In this document: positions 32,582 to 43,299 of the stretch, in pieces
Layout: the number at the start of each line of letters is the position of its first letter
Numbering within the stretch: the stretch's first letter is position 1
Assembly (NCBI RefSeq): GCF_002865645.1
Contig: NW_020194626.1
Span: forward strand, 124,001-188,000
Length of the DNA: 64,000 nucleotides
Direction of reading: 5' to 3'
DNA from: Hyaloscypha bicolor E
Lineage: Eukaryota; Ascomycota; Leotiomycetes; Helotiales; Hyaloscyphaceae
Made by a program: the position numbers and the translations under genes
Notes under the pieces: generated by a model
The model's input: only the letters and a program-made list of their open reading frames with translations
Told to the model about the DNA's origin: nothing
Databases searched by the model: none

Positions 32582-33689
32582 GCGGAGTACCTAGTCGGTT
32601 TGGTACTCGGTAAGGCCAGACCGTTTCCAGCATCAGATGATTGGTTATTTGGAAGTCTGTGGGGAAGTGCATGGCGCGGCGTTGGGCTTGGAGGAGAAAT
32701 TATTTCATGGTTCCCTGACCCTTGGGCAGACATAGGCTTTGTAGCCTTTCAAGGGAAGTGGATACAATTCACAAGGATATGACTCTTCTCCCAAGGGCCC
32801 CACAGGTCATCCCAAGTCGGGTATGAAGAGAGTTGAAAAGACACAGCCCGGCGGCTGTGGCAACATGTTTCCGCTCTTTCTGCCACTTCTGGGCTCGATT
32901 TGAACCCTTAAAACTCTGGGTCCCGGTCTAGATCAATCGTGGGACTGGGTCTCGGGCCACGCCTTTAGCTGTAGTTTATTGTAAGGCATTCTTGGGCCTC
33001 AACACCGAGTATCAAATATCTATAATCATATAATAACATCTTGAGATCTATGTGCGGCGGAGATTGGTCGTTCCATGGCAGTGTCTGATAGGGAGGGAGA
33101 ATTTTCTTTTCTGTGGGCTCCCCCGTCCGGATTTCAAGCCTCTACGTCATCGATGGGTTGAGGCGGTCAGGAACATTTTTGAATGAATGCCTTCGTCTTT
33201 TCTTTGAAACCACACTTTGCATGAACACCATAAACTCCACTTACTGGAAATCAACTGAGAATACTCGACTTGATTTGTTTCACTTCATTCCGATCAAAAG
33301 AGCAAAAGTGAACCACAGAAAAAGAACGGGGCCATCACGAGGAAAGCTCTCGAATTTACCCAATCAGACGCGGTCATCCTTGTCGCATCCTCGTCATTTC
33401 TGGACCAACTTCCAAAGCCCGATCACGTCCAACTTGAGACTCAAGACCAACGATAAATCTCTTCAGGACCAGCCTTCTCATTTATCCTCACGACCGAAAC
33501 GGCCCTTAAGACTCGCGCAAGCTAACTTCGATTTCTCCTTCAACTTTCCAGCCTCCAGCGAAGCCCACTCCGCATCGCGGGGTACTTGCGTCACGAAGAC
33601 ACTTGAAACACGGCAATTCCTGGCCGGATAACATCTACATCAGATAATCAGACCTGACAACCGCAAGTTGAAGAGGAACATCTGCAACA
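32582..33689. other. Intergenic, including leader of the 33.7 kb gene
   Basis: No supported gene. An open frame at 33113-33631 lies just upstream of the DUF8035 gene start, has low-complexity Ser/Arg composition and no known domain. I take it as leader sequence. Confidence 0.45.
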
Positions 33690-35447
33690 ATGTCCCGCGA
33701 TCCATACCGCTCATCCGGAGAGCTACGTTATCCGCCCCGAGGCGGCGAACGTTGGGATTCTGAGCGCCTCGAACGGGAGCGTCGCTCTGACGGCAGAGAG
33801 GAATTCTTCGAAGAGCGAGACTCACGATTCTTGGGTCCCCCGCGCAACCCGCGGGCAAGAGAGCGTTCTGTCGATGAGATTTACGAACGGGAGCGCCGAG
33901 GACCTCGAGGCTACGAAGATGACAGATTCGAGAGACGAGTTGAGTATCATGATGAGCCACGGTTTGAGCGGGAGCGGCCGATTGGCAGGGACAGAGGACC
34001 GAGTGTTACGATTGAGAAGGAGAGGGAGAGGGAGTACGTTCGGGAGGATCCGCCGGCCCGACCGGCATTCTTGCGGAGACAGTCGAGTTTGGATACCTTT
34101 GATCGCAAGCCAATGACCAGATATGTGGAGAGAGATATCAGGGAGAGGGATGAATACGGTCCACCTGCGAGATATCGAGAGGATGTCAGACAAGCTCCCC
34201 TTGCTCCGTTGACTCCAGTCCCGCTTCCCCGATCAAGAGGGTTACCGCCCCCACGACGATATGCTGAGAGAGATTATTACGACGAGATTGAGATTGCGGA
34301 ACCAGATTACTATGGCGACGGTGATTACAGGAGATACCCCGAGCGTGTCCGTGAACGAGAAATTATCAGAACGAAGCGGAGAAGCCGAAGCAGAGAGAGC
34401 AGAAGCCACAAAGGAAGTGTGCGAAGCATCAGCCCAGCGTCTTCCACTAGCAGTGAGAGTGTTACAACTGTTAGTGTGAAGTCTGAGTTCCCGAAGAAGG
34501 GGAAGACGAGAATGCCTGCCCGACTTGTGAGCAAGAAGGCGATCATCGACTTGGGATACCCATTCGAAGAAGAGGTAAGAATCTCGACCGTTTCCTTTCT
34601 CCAATTTACTAACCTTTCTAGGGCAATGTTATCATCATCCAGAAGGCCCTTGGACGTGAGAACATTGACGAAGTCATCAAACTGAGCGAAGACTACAAAT
34701 CTTCTGAGAGTAAGTTCACAAGTTCTTCTTCCCCCCCCTTTCCCCTTTTGTTTGGCCCTAATACCACGTCCCGCGGATCCAATCGTGACCACATCTCTGA
34801 CCACATATTGTTTTGATCCAGAAATCGAAATCAAAATGTCCGGCGGGCGCTCAGAAGCCGGAACCATCATCGAGGAACGCCGGCAAGAGGTCTTCACCAT
34901 CCCACCCCCACCACCTCCGGGAAATTTCGAGGTTATCAAAGACACCAAGATTACTGAGATACACCGTGACCACTCTCCCGCTAGATCCTCCCACCACCTC
35001 CACCACCACCACCACGACGGCGCAGTCATCCTTGACGCTCATCCTCGAGAGGAAAGCACATTTGTCGAAACGAAGAGAGAATGGGTGGAACACTCTGATC
35101 CCATCCCCGTTGGTCCTCTCGCCTTAGCAATCCAACCCGATCGTTACCGGCCTAAAGACGAGCGCGCTATCCGCGCCGAGATCAAAGCCCTCGAAGCCGA
35201 GAAAGAAGCTCTCCGCGCCGAGAAGCGTGCCGAGAGAGAACTCCGCAAAGCAGACCGTATCCGTCGTGGCGGCCGCGCCTCCGAAACTGATCTCGTGCTC
35301 TACGAGACAGACCGGTACGAGGCACCGGAGGAAGAGTATATGGTGGTGAGGAGAGAGCGCATCGAGGAACCTGAGGGTGGAGTCAGGATCGAGAAGGACA
35401 GGAAAGGTAAGATGAGCATTAGCGTGCCGAAATACTATCTGAAGTGA
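33690..35447 (+). CDS. Arg/Glu-rich protein with DUF8035-type domain, unknown function
   Basis: Exons 33690-34574, 34622-34709 and 34822-35447 join in phase into 532 residues. The N-terminal half is highly charged (Arg, Glu, Asp, Tyr) with RSRSRESRS-like stretches reminiscent of RNA-associated proteins. At about residues 275-325 lies the conserved fungal block MPARLVSKKAIIDLGYPFEE, then a short strand-helix unit IIIQKALGRENIDEVIKLSE split over two introns. I associate this with DUF8035, from memory. A second half follows with a His run (HHLHHHHHD), a long helix of Ala/Glu/Lys/Arg repeats (EIKALEAEKEALRAEKRAER) and a short C-terminus. No enzymatic motif, signal peptide or membrane segment is visible. 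The intron placement is supported by retention of the conserved block. Confidence 0.85.
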
Positions 35448-35991
35448 TGTATGTCACTGCGATGGTGTTCCTGCTTATCCTCTGGTGGGTTAGTGACCTC
35501 TGGGGATGTCTTGTAGACTGTGGCTGACTTTTCTGTCTTTACAGTCCCGCCGCCAAAGCTTCTTAGAGCTATGTTGGCTACGCTCACTTAAAGCCCTATT
35601 ACCAATCGAATGGGAGGATACCTGGAATTCGAGGGTCGGGAACAAATGCCAGGCGCATATGTTGTCGATGGGGGGTGGACTTTTACTTCTTGCGATCTCT
35701 TCTCGTTTTCACGGACATCTGGGATATAGAAAGGAACCGGATGGACTGGGCCCGGGATCTGGGTTTAATACACACTTCACGGATGGACGGGAGGTGGGCA
35801 GGCAGCACGGTCTTTGCAATTTCCGGTGCTTTATTTCAAAGATGTTGTAGGTTCAATTTAAGGGGGAGGGTGAGATAGGATAGGCCAATCAGTCAGTCAA
35901 CGAGACACGAATTTCCTTCACATATTCCCAATCTAAAACACTAAAAATACACGACTTGAAATTTTGATTTGAAAATTCTTCTGTAAGATCA
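35448..35991. other. Intergenic between converging genes
   Basis: This is the 3' flanks of the DUF8035 and armadillo genes. Nothing recognisable. Confidence 0.5.
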
Positions 35992-38620
35992 CTATGAAAG
36001 CTCCAAAAGACTGTCTGCAGCTACTTCCTGCAAGTTCAGCTCAGCCCTGACCCTCTTCTCCTTCGGCAGCAGCTTCTCACCCTGCAGCGGTTTCGCCTCT
36101 TTGTAGGTCATCATGATCTCCGTGCCTCCCTTCAACAAATCTTCGAAAAGCGTCCGCCGCATAACAGCCATATCCTTCCCGCGATTCTTCAACAGCTCAC
36201 TGATCAGAACGAGAGCATTCTCCCTATCGATCCTCGCCATTTCCGCAGCCTGCGCATGCGGCTGCACACTCTCCGGGCTCCTGCCCTCAAAATCAAACGT
36301 GCTACTAGATGCCGTGCCCGACGCTGGGGAGGCGATAGCAGTGCTCGTATCCGAGCCAGGAGACAACGAAGACGGCCCGGATTGAGATTGGATGTCCCCG
36401 ATCTTCTTGCCTGTCAGCATCTCGACGAGCGGCTGGAAGACCGCAACGTCTTGCATCAAGTCGCTGATGCACTGTGCGCCCTCGGGAAAGCGCGCCATGA
36501 GCGCGAACACGAACCAGCCTTCGCTCCGCACGACGGGCCACTTGTCTTGGCTGACCATGAAGGAGAGCGGACGCCCGACGTCGGGGTGCATGGCGAAGAA
36601 CTTGATGCGGATGCGCTCCATGTCCTCTGGGGAGCGGCCGGTGTAGGAGGTGAAGACGCGGCAGACGGACGTGATGAGGCGGGAGATTTCCATCTTGATG
36701 GGGGCAACGTCTGTTCGTTCGAAGAGGGCGATGAGCAGGGAGAGCCGGGTGTGCGTGTTTGCTGGGGAGTCGGGGTCGTCGGAGAGCCGCTGGCAGACTT
36801 TGCGGACGTTTTCGAAGGTGCCGATTGTTAGTTGCCGGGCCAGGGAGATGGAGGAGAATTGGATTTGTTGCAGAGTGTCGAGGGCCCAGAGGCGGGGCAT
36901 TAGGTCAAAGAGCCCTGCTGCTCCAATGACTTCTTTGTTTTTTAGAGGCATGGCCAGGTTTTTGAGGAAGCCGATGACGGCGTGGAGGAGTTGGGAGTCG
37001 GTGGCCTCGGAGAGGATGGAGATGAGAGGTTTATGGATATGGGAGGTGTGGACGAATTCCTCACAGGCGTCGTCCGAACGAGCTAAGTTTCCAAGCATGA
37101 TGCAGGCGCAGACTTGGAGTTGGAGCTGGGGACTTAAAAGCCAGCGGCGGAGAGACATTGTTAATGGGGATACGACTGGATATGCCTCCTTGAATTCGGG
37201 TAATGCTGAGACGTCTGAGAGAACTTGGTTGAGGTTGCTCCGCATCTGAGAGAGCGCTTTGGCATCGTCTTGATCTGGTTCTCCAATCGATGGGTGAGAG
37301 TCGAATCGAGTATATGAGTCTACCAAGACTGTCAAAGTAGTGTCGACAGCACCACAAGCAATGAGAGCCTTTTGGAACTTCTCGTGTTGTAGATAAGCCA
37401 CTGCTGTGTTGGTTAGGGCAATGAAATCGTCCATATCAGTGGGCAGCTCTTGATCAACTGCAATCTTCAGGAGAACGATGGCTGTGTTATCGGGTGCAAG
37501 TTCAGGGTCAGAGGCTAGAACTTTGTCAGTCATGAACACGGGGATATGGTGGGAGCGCGTACGCTGCGCAATCATAAGGTCTAATAATTTACAAGTATAT
37601 CCAAGAAACGCCCTGCTATCGTTGAAAGTCGGGCTAGACATCACTTCAATGAGCTCAGCAGTGAGAAAATAATTCGAGGCTTGCTGTTGCGCAGGTTCTG
37701 CTGAGGTGAGTGTATGCTTCAAGATCTTCAGGTTGGAAGACATACCATAGTCAATGCAGATGTTGTACAAAACAGGGATCGCGAAAGGCAATAACGAGAT
37801 ATCTTTTAATTGAAGGATAACAGAAGGTAAATAGTTGGAATTGACAACTCTGGCTCGGTTCTCATCTAATCAGGTCAGCTACGTTCATTGGAAATCATGA
37901 GGTCCCATCTTACCGGTGTCTGCGCACGAGTTCCCAATCAAACGCAGAACATGAATCTTTAAGGTGTATTTCAGAATATGGCTCTTGAGGAGATCTAAGA
38001 AGAATACGAGGACGCCAGAGTCCCCTAAGGGTATCCGCCATTTCGCTGAAATTTATTAGCCTGAAGGGCTAAGAAAGGGGGCGGAACACGGAAACCAAGA
38101 GAGGATCTGAGAGCAATTTACACCCTTATTCTGCCTGCACTTGAGACAGGGAATGGAATTCTGCGTGGGCTGAAAAGTGATGGTCAGTGTTCAGTAAGGA
38201 AAGTAGCTCACGGTCCCGACTTCCATCCCCTAACTTTTCGGCAACCAGAGCTATCTGGTCCGAGTCAGACCACCAGAATTGAGCAAGAGCCGGCAACACC
38301 CCCTTGAGCCGATCTATTCTCCTTCGTTGATCCTCTAGGTCCACCGCAGCTTCCTCCTCATCGTCTTCTACCATCTCCATGTCATCATTTGTAGACTCCT
38401 CTAGTTCAAAGATGTCCATAATGCTCCTTGACATCTTGATCAGGCTCTCAGGAGAGAGTGGGGCGCTTAATGGTGGAGGTGGGCTGAGAACATTTCCCAC
38501 AGACGGAGCTGCAGTTCTCGATGAAAACACCTCAAGTGAGTCTGTCGGTTCACCCTCTTGTCCCCCAGTGGGGATTCCATCCCCCATATACCAGCCGGCC
38601 TGGTCCCAGTCGTTTGCCAT
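35992..38620 (-). CDS. Armadillo-fold protein, Rap1GDS1-like (small GTPase-associated)
   Basis: Exons 38620-38212, 38045-37914 and 37865-35992 join in phase to 804 residues. After a disordered acidic N-terminus (about 1-110, with DDMEMVEDDEEEA) the protein is all-helical with armadillo/HEAT-like units, for example VLRLIGNSCADTDENRARVV, LPSVILQLKDISLLPFAIPV, CACIMLGNLARSDDACEEFV and HAVIGFLKNLAMPLKNKEVI. Such units are typical of SmgGDS/Rap1GDS1, the armadillo protein that binds Rho/Rap GTPases; fungal members are often just called GTP-binding proteins. I see no G-domain motifs, so it should not bind GTP itself. The 166-base first intron is needed: without it the frame stops at 38126. A Ser/Thr/Pro-rich linker lies near 670-730. 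The partner GTPase is unknown. Confidence 0.82.
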
Positions 38621-38718
38621 CTTCCAATCAACGTTCAGACGTCACCCAGGTTTCTGGATTTCTGTAAGATAGATGATGGAGAGGTGAAGATCAGTGTACT
38701 AGGATGAATAGCAAGGGG

Positions 38719-40460
38719 ATGCTGCGCCACAATAGGACGTGGATCCGGCTCCTTGTTGATGTTGGAGTCGGAGAGGTCCAGGAAAATTCACGGCCCGGAG
38801 TTAGGAGGTCGGAATCGGACTCGCTTCGTGTCGGACTTCAGCCTTGACACCACGAAGGCAAAGAGAGAGAAAGCCAGACTCCGAATTTAGCGCTCAAAAC
38901 CCTTAGGTTCGAAAGGCAGCTTGTACAGTACCCGAACGTGAAAGTCAATCTTTAGAACAACAAAAGCTTAAAAAATGGGGACCCAAAGATATCAGGATGC
39001 GGTCTGGGCACTAAGGTTGTTCTGCATGCGAAGCGATTGCCTGAAGAGGAGCGTTTGGAAGATGGCATCCAATCCGAGTTGCATCTGCATGAAAGACGTG
39101 ATCTTTGGTTGCTGTGTCGCGGCCCACAAGACTCCATCCAATCTTTGGTGCAGGAAACGGTGTATTGGAAGGTCATCAGCTTGTTCCAATACGAGGGGAC
39201 AATTATGGAGCATCAGGCACCCATCATAAGTCGCCTATTACTCAGCACGCAAGCTTTCTTCACCATATATCAACGACATGCTAAGTCCTTTGCTGACGCC
39301 TCACCTCACTGAGCACAGCCGGCCTTCGGGGGACGGCCTTTTCACCGTGGTGGTGTTGCGTAGCCTCGTGCATTGGACTGCGTACCTTTTGGCTCAAGGT
39401 TCGGATGCACCGTCGATGTCGATGACGAGGCTGACGATGCCAAGTCGGTCGGCCGTAGAAATCCCGGCCCTTCTGAGCTGTCAAGGGAGCACATTCGGAC
39501 TTTCTTCAATTGAAGAGTGTACAAGGCTTGTCTCTTGCAAGTGCTATCTCATCCCTCCAAAGTCCTGGAGAGCGGCATTGGTCCTCCCTTCCTCACAACT
39601 CTCGACTCAAATGTGCTAGTTGGGTTTTCAAAGCACAAGTGTGCCAATTCCAGTTCATCACCAATGAGGAACATGTTGGTCTCAAGTAAGAAGTGTCATT
39701 ATTCAAGCTGCTGTCTGTACTTCAGCACTTCGAGCAGCCACAATTTCCATGACTTACATATTCTAAACAATCCAAACCATGGATTATTGCTTACGCGCTC
39801 TCTCCTCCAGCTTTTTGTCGAGTTGTAGAATTACCCCTGGATTTTGGACGCCGCAATGAGGCAACCTCTCTTTTTTCAAGCAAACGAGCGCTCAACTGCA
39901 AGTCTGAAACATCCGCTCCACCTGATGTTTCCCGAGAGCCTGCCAATATCAAGATCAAAGAAGACTGGACAGCTCCCGTAGTAGTAGAAACGATATCCGA
40001 GATCATGAAGTTCGCCGCCTTCGTGAACTTCACTCAGCTCTATCTCCACACCTCTCTTGAGAGCCACGTAGAGGGAATGCTAACGGTCTCCTACCCCCCT
40101 TCATGGAGCTCTATCAGGAACACCCTAGCTCACGTTTCCAATTTCTCCAGTACCGTCAGAATAGCAACATCGCCGGTGAGGGCTAGTGTTGATAGAGAAA
40201 GTCTTGGAGGCTGGCTGGAAATGAATCTCGGTTTGAGTGTTGCAGGGGCGCTGGTGTATCTTGTACTGAGATGGGCGGAGATTAAGACGGTAAGGGATAT
40301 GATCCTTGCGCCACTGATGTTGGATTTGAGTGGCCTTGCTCATAGTGAGAGGGCCAGGGCGCGGGGGGGGTTCAGTGGTGTTGTTGCGCTCAGGGGGAGG
40401 ATTGTACTGCGTAGACTGTCGAGGGTGAGGCTTGCTGATAGAGGGGGCGGGGGGTGGTAG
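38719..40460 (+). pseudogene. Decayed ORF of about 580 codons, unknown family
   Basis: From ATG at 38719 one reading frame gives coherent protein-like sequence up to about 39509, interrupted by TGA 38845, TAG 38953, TGA 39310 and TAG 39361. After a one-base shift near 39510 the next frame continues to a stop at 40460, interrupted by TAA 39687 and TGA 39750. Samples are RFERQLVQYPNVKVNL, GIQSELHLHERRDLWLLCRG, FGCTVDVDDEADDAKSVG, LSLASAISSLQSPGERHW and IKIKEDWTAPVVVETISEIM. One membrane-type helix (LGLSVAGALVYLVLRW) lies near the end. Every premature stop can come from CGA, CAG or CAA by a single C-to-T change. The last part (from 39813) is open for 215 codons, so it could still be expressed as a fragment. 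An alternative is a real gene with short unseen introns; GTAAGA at 39686 and CTCCAG at 39810 would fit but do not keep phase. I do not recognise the family. Confidence 0.5.
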
Positions 40461-40937
40461 GGATTGTGGATGAGGTTGTCTTAAGTTGTGGGCAGTCTGT
40501 AACGATAATTTCAAGATAATTTTGTAGGAATGTAGATTAACCTTCTCAAGGATTGCTTCACGCTTCACGCTTCACGCTTCACCCACATCCTGCCGCTGAG
40601 CCAAAAATCCCGACACTTGTAATGCACAATCGAACTAGGATGTGACACAAGCCAGTTGACTACGGCTCAGTGCTGTTTTGTTCCCTAAAGAGAGCCTAGG
40701 AGATGATCAAGGTTAGCGACTAGACAGTTTTTACTTCACTTAACAAATTACGAAAATCCAACTGCAAATATCAGGACGACACATTGCATTCTTTTTCGAA
40801 TCGACTAGCTCCCACCCCAGTTCATCCAGATTCGTTCTACTTTACAAGTACAAGAAAAGAATAGAGCCGGATTCGTCCTACTGTGCACGTAAGAAGGGAA
40901 TGGAGATCTCAAATCGCTTTCGTACTGTACAGACAAT
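40461..40937. other. Intergenic
   Basis: It contains a seven-base tandem repeat (ACGCTTC, about three copies) near 40560-40582 and the 3' flank of the coiled-coil gene. No gene is seen. Confidence 0.5.
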
Positions 40938-42467
40938 TTAGGAAGTAGCACGGCCAGCCTCGAAGCCAATACCAAGGCCAATTCCCTCACCAGTGCGGAT
41001 CTTCTTCGTGATTGGGCTCAAGACATCCTCCTCGAGCTTACGCTTAGTAACACCGCCGAAGATCTTCGATTGTTGCAAGTTCTTGTCAACCACTGTCGGA
41101 GTAGCGGAGCGAGATGCGGCAACCTCGAACGACTCGCGAGGATCAGCACGAAGCATCTCAGTCGCACTCTGGCTTGCTTGGCTCTCTTGGATCTCCTCAC
41201 TCTCTTGACGGTAAGAGTGTACTTGAACGATCTCGTCGTCGTTGTCAGACGCGGAGATGGTACTATCACGAGACTTGCGACGGCGGTAATGGGATTGATG
41301 ACTGACGGCGTGGTTGAGCGTGTTGGCGACACGAGCCTCAGACTCAGGAGAGAACTGGGCAGAGGGAAGTAGGCTAGAAGCGGGGATTTGGGAACGACCA
41401 GAGCCGGGAGTGGTTGGGAGTGAAGAGAGAGATTGGACTCCTCGATTGTGTCTGCTGGGGGTTCTTGGTTCAGGACGGCGGCCGAGAACAGGAGTAGACG
41501 GGGCACTGTTATTCTCCTGGCTGAGGACAGAACCTGCAAGGATGAGGGCGTTGAACTTCTCCTGGTTATCTTGGGTGCGTTCACGGACATAGCGAACTGA
41601 GGAGCGATTCGTGGCGGGAGTGTGCTTGGGAGTGGTTCTGTACTGTTGAGGGGTACTCGGACCGGTCTTCGGAGTTGAGATATGCAGAGGGCCTCCGGGG
41701 CTACGGAGAATATTGAAGTGCTCGCGATTTGTGCGGATGCGATCTTGCAAGCGATGAATCTCCTCTTGGGCGTCCATCAGCTGGTCCTCCTTATCCTCGA
41801 TGAGTCGCTTGGCCTTCTCGACACGACGATGAAGAGCAACATTCTCATCCTCGAGGTTCTTGCAATACTCCTTGATCTTCTTGATGTACTCGGTACTGGC
41901 AGAATCACGTCTGTTCTCCTGAAGCACTTCGATTTCACGACGGGTCATCTCCTGCTCGACCTCCATACGCTTGAGCGCATCCCCGCTCTCAATGGTCAAC
42001 AAGTTGTGCTGAAGCTTGTAGTGGGCCGCAGACATGCGCGCCTCCCCCAGTTTCAGAGCAAGTTGCGAGTTCTCTGCCAGGACAGCCATGAGCATGTCTT
42101 GAAGCTCCGCAGGCGAAGAGTTGAGGATCTGCTCCTGGGTTGGTCGAGTCAACGTTGTGCCGTTAGATGCCTCCTTCTTTGTACCATTGACGACGGTTGG
42201 TGGAGGTGAGGACAGAGCAGTTGGCTCAGGGGTAATCGATTCTCGAAGTGAGGAGACCTGACGACGAATGTTTGGGGGGGGTTGCGAGGAGGGAGGCGGG
42301 GTCATCGAAGAATGGACAGCGGAGGAGTCAGCAACCAGCATAGAAGTAGTTGGTGAAGCAGAGCGAGCAATATCGGACTTGGTGGGAAGCTCGAGACCCT
42401 GAGGCTGAGGAGTTGAGGGTGTCTCGACAGGAGTCGACATGTCGTCGAATGAGGATTGGGAAGCCAT
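40938..42467 (-). CDS. Coiled-coil protein with disordered flanks, unknown function
   Basis: A single-exon frame of 509 residues from ATG at 42467 (MASQSSFDDMS). The frame is open 24 codons further upstream to an ATG at 42539, but that part contains likely splice-type sequence and I prefer the shorter start. Residues 1-115 are Ser/Thr/Pro-rich. From about 125 to 250 there is a long amphipathic helix: ELQDMLMAVLAENSQLALKL, HYKLQHNLLTIES, RREIEVLQENRRDSAS, YIKKIKEYCKNLEDENVALH and LIEDKEDQLMDAQEEIHRLQ. The remainder is disordered with many TP and SP sites, as in cell-cycle-phosphorylated proteins, and ends with a basic block KRKLEEDVLSPITKKIRTGE. The layout resembles fungal spindle or nuclear coiled-coil proteins, but no named domain is visible. 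Confidence 0.82.
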   Translation of the reverse strand: MASQSSFDDMSTPVETPSTPQPQGLELPTKSDIARSASPTTSMLVADSSAVHSSMTPPPSSQPPPNIRRQVSSLRESITPEPTALSSPPPTVVNGTKKEASNGTTLTRPTQEQILNSSPAELQDMLMAVLAENSQLALKLGEARMSAAHYKLQHNLLTIESGDALKRMEVEQEMTRREIEVLQENRRDSASTEYIKKIKEYCKNLEDENVALHRRVEKAKRLIEDKEDQLMDAQEEIHRLQDRIRTNREHFNILRSPGGPLHISTPKTGPSTPQQYRTTPKHTPATNRSSVRYVRERTQDNQEKFNALILAGSVLSQENNSAPSTPVLGRRPEPRTPSRHNRGVQSLSSLPTTPGSGRSQIPASSLLPSAQFSPESEARVANTLNHAVSHQSHYRRRKSRDSTISASDNDDEIVQVHSYRQESEEIQESQASQSATEMLRADPRESFEVAASRSATPTVVDKNLQQSKIFGGVTKRKLEEDVLSPITKKIRTGEGIGLGIGFEAGRATS

Positions 42468-43299
42468 TTCGAAGTCTGCTAATTGGTCAGCCGGGACTTG
42501 CCCAAAGGGATTCAATATCGCATACATGAGCGACTGCAATAGGGCCTATCTCGAATAAGGATGAGCCTTCCTCGACGGGTCGCTGTTACGCTCGGCTCTG
42601 ACGTGGAGATGCAGAGGGGGAAAGGCGAGCCCAATGCGACGCCTGGCGCGTCCGGAGAACGGTCAGAGAAGGGGGAGCGACGGTGTCTGGACACAATTAC
42701 GTCCTATATGTCGCGCAATGAGCAAGAGTTCTTTGAAAGGAACAATGGCTGCACATGCAGTGATCAGGTTGAGAGTTCAAGAGAAGCAAGTCTGTAGTAG
42801 CAGTTCGTTCCACTGTGAATGGCTGGGGATGGCTTCGCACAAACGATTTTCCGAAGTTAGCTTGTCTTAGATCGTCGTTGCCCAGGTGACAGCTAGACCG
42901 CCTTCCAAATCAAGTGGAAACATGGGCAGAATCACCACGCGTGGCTGTTGCAGAAGTGGCTGGGGGGAATTAAATTGGATATCCCATTTGATCCACGGAG
43001 GGAGAAGTCCACAAGAAAACGGGCTCGAGAGCGGTTCACGCCAATTGGCCATCCTCCTATTATTAGCCAAGTCAGGACGCTGCTATCAGACGAGGCTCGA
43101 ACTAGAAATGACCTCGAGGACCGTTCCTTCCTGGCGTGCCTGTTAGATGCGATCGACCCCATCAACATTGCGCCAAACCTCAGCTCCAGTTCCTTTTGCG
43201 AACTTCTCCTTAACTAGCATCGATTCACGGGTACATTGCTCAACAGTATGACCAGTCACTGAATATCCTCCTCCTGTTCCGCCAACAACAATTGCAACC
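42468..43299. other. Divergent intergenic region between coiled-coil and LRR genes
   Basis: It holds the upstream regions of both genes. Small frames occur on both strands but none is recognisable. Confidence 0.45.

Noticed and set aside
32880..32910. Possible tRNA T-loop (GGTTCAAAT on the minus strand)
   Set aside because: The flanking bases do not form a T-stem, and no acceptor stem or anticodon arm can be placed.
33113..33631. 172-codon open frame upstream of the DUF8035 gene
   Set aside because: It has low-complexity Ser/Arg/Lys composition, no known domain, and ends about 60 bases before a convincing start. It is best explained as leader sequence.
36256..36831. 191-codon plus-strand frame within the armadillo gene
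   Set aside because: It is antisense to a clearly helical, family-like protein and has no recognisable content.
38719..40460. Rescue of the in-frame stops by A-to-I mRNA editing
   Set aside because: Editing known in some sexual-stage fungi can recode UAG, but four of the six stops here are TGA or TAA and the frame also shifts, so editing cannot restore the protein.
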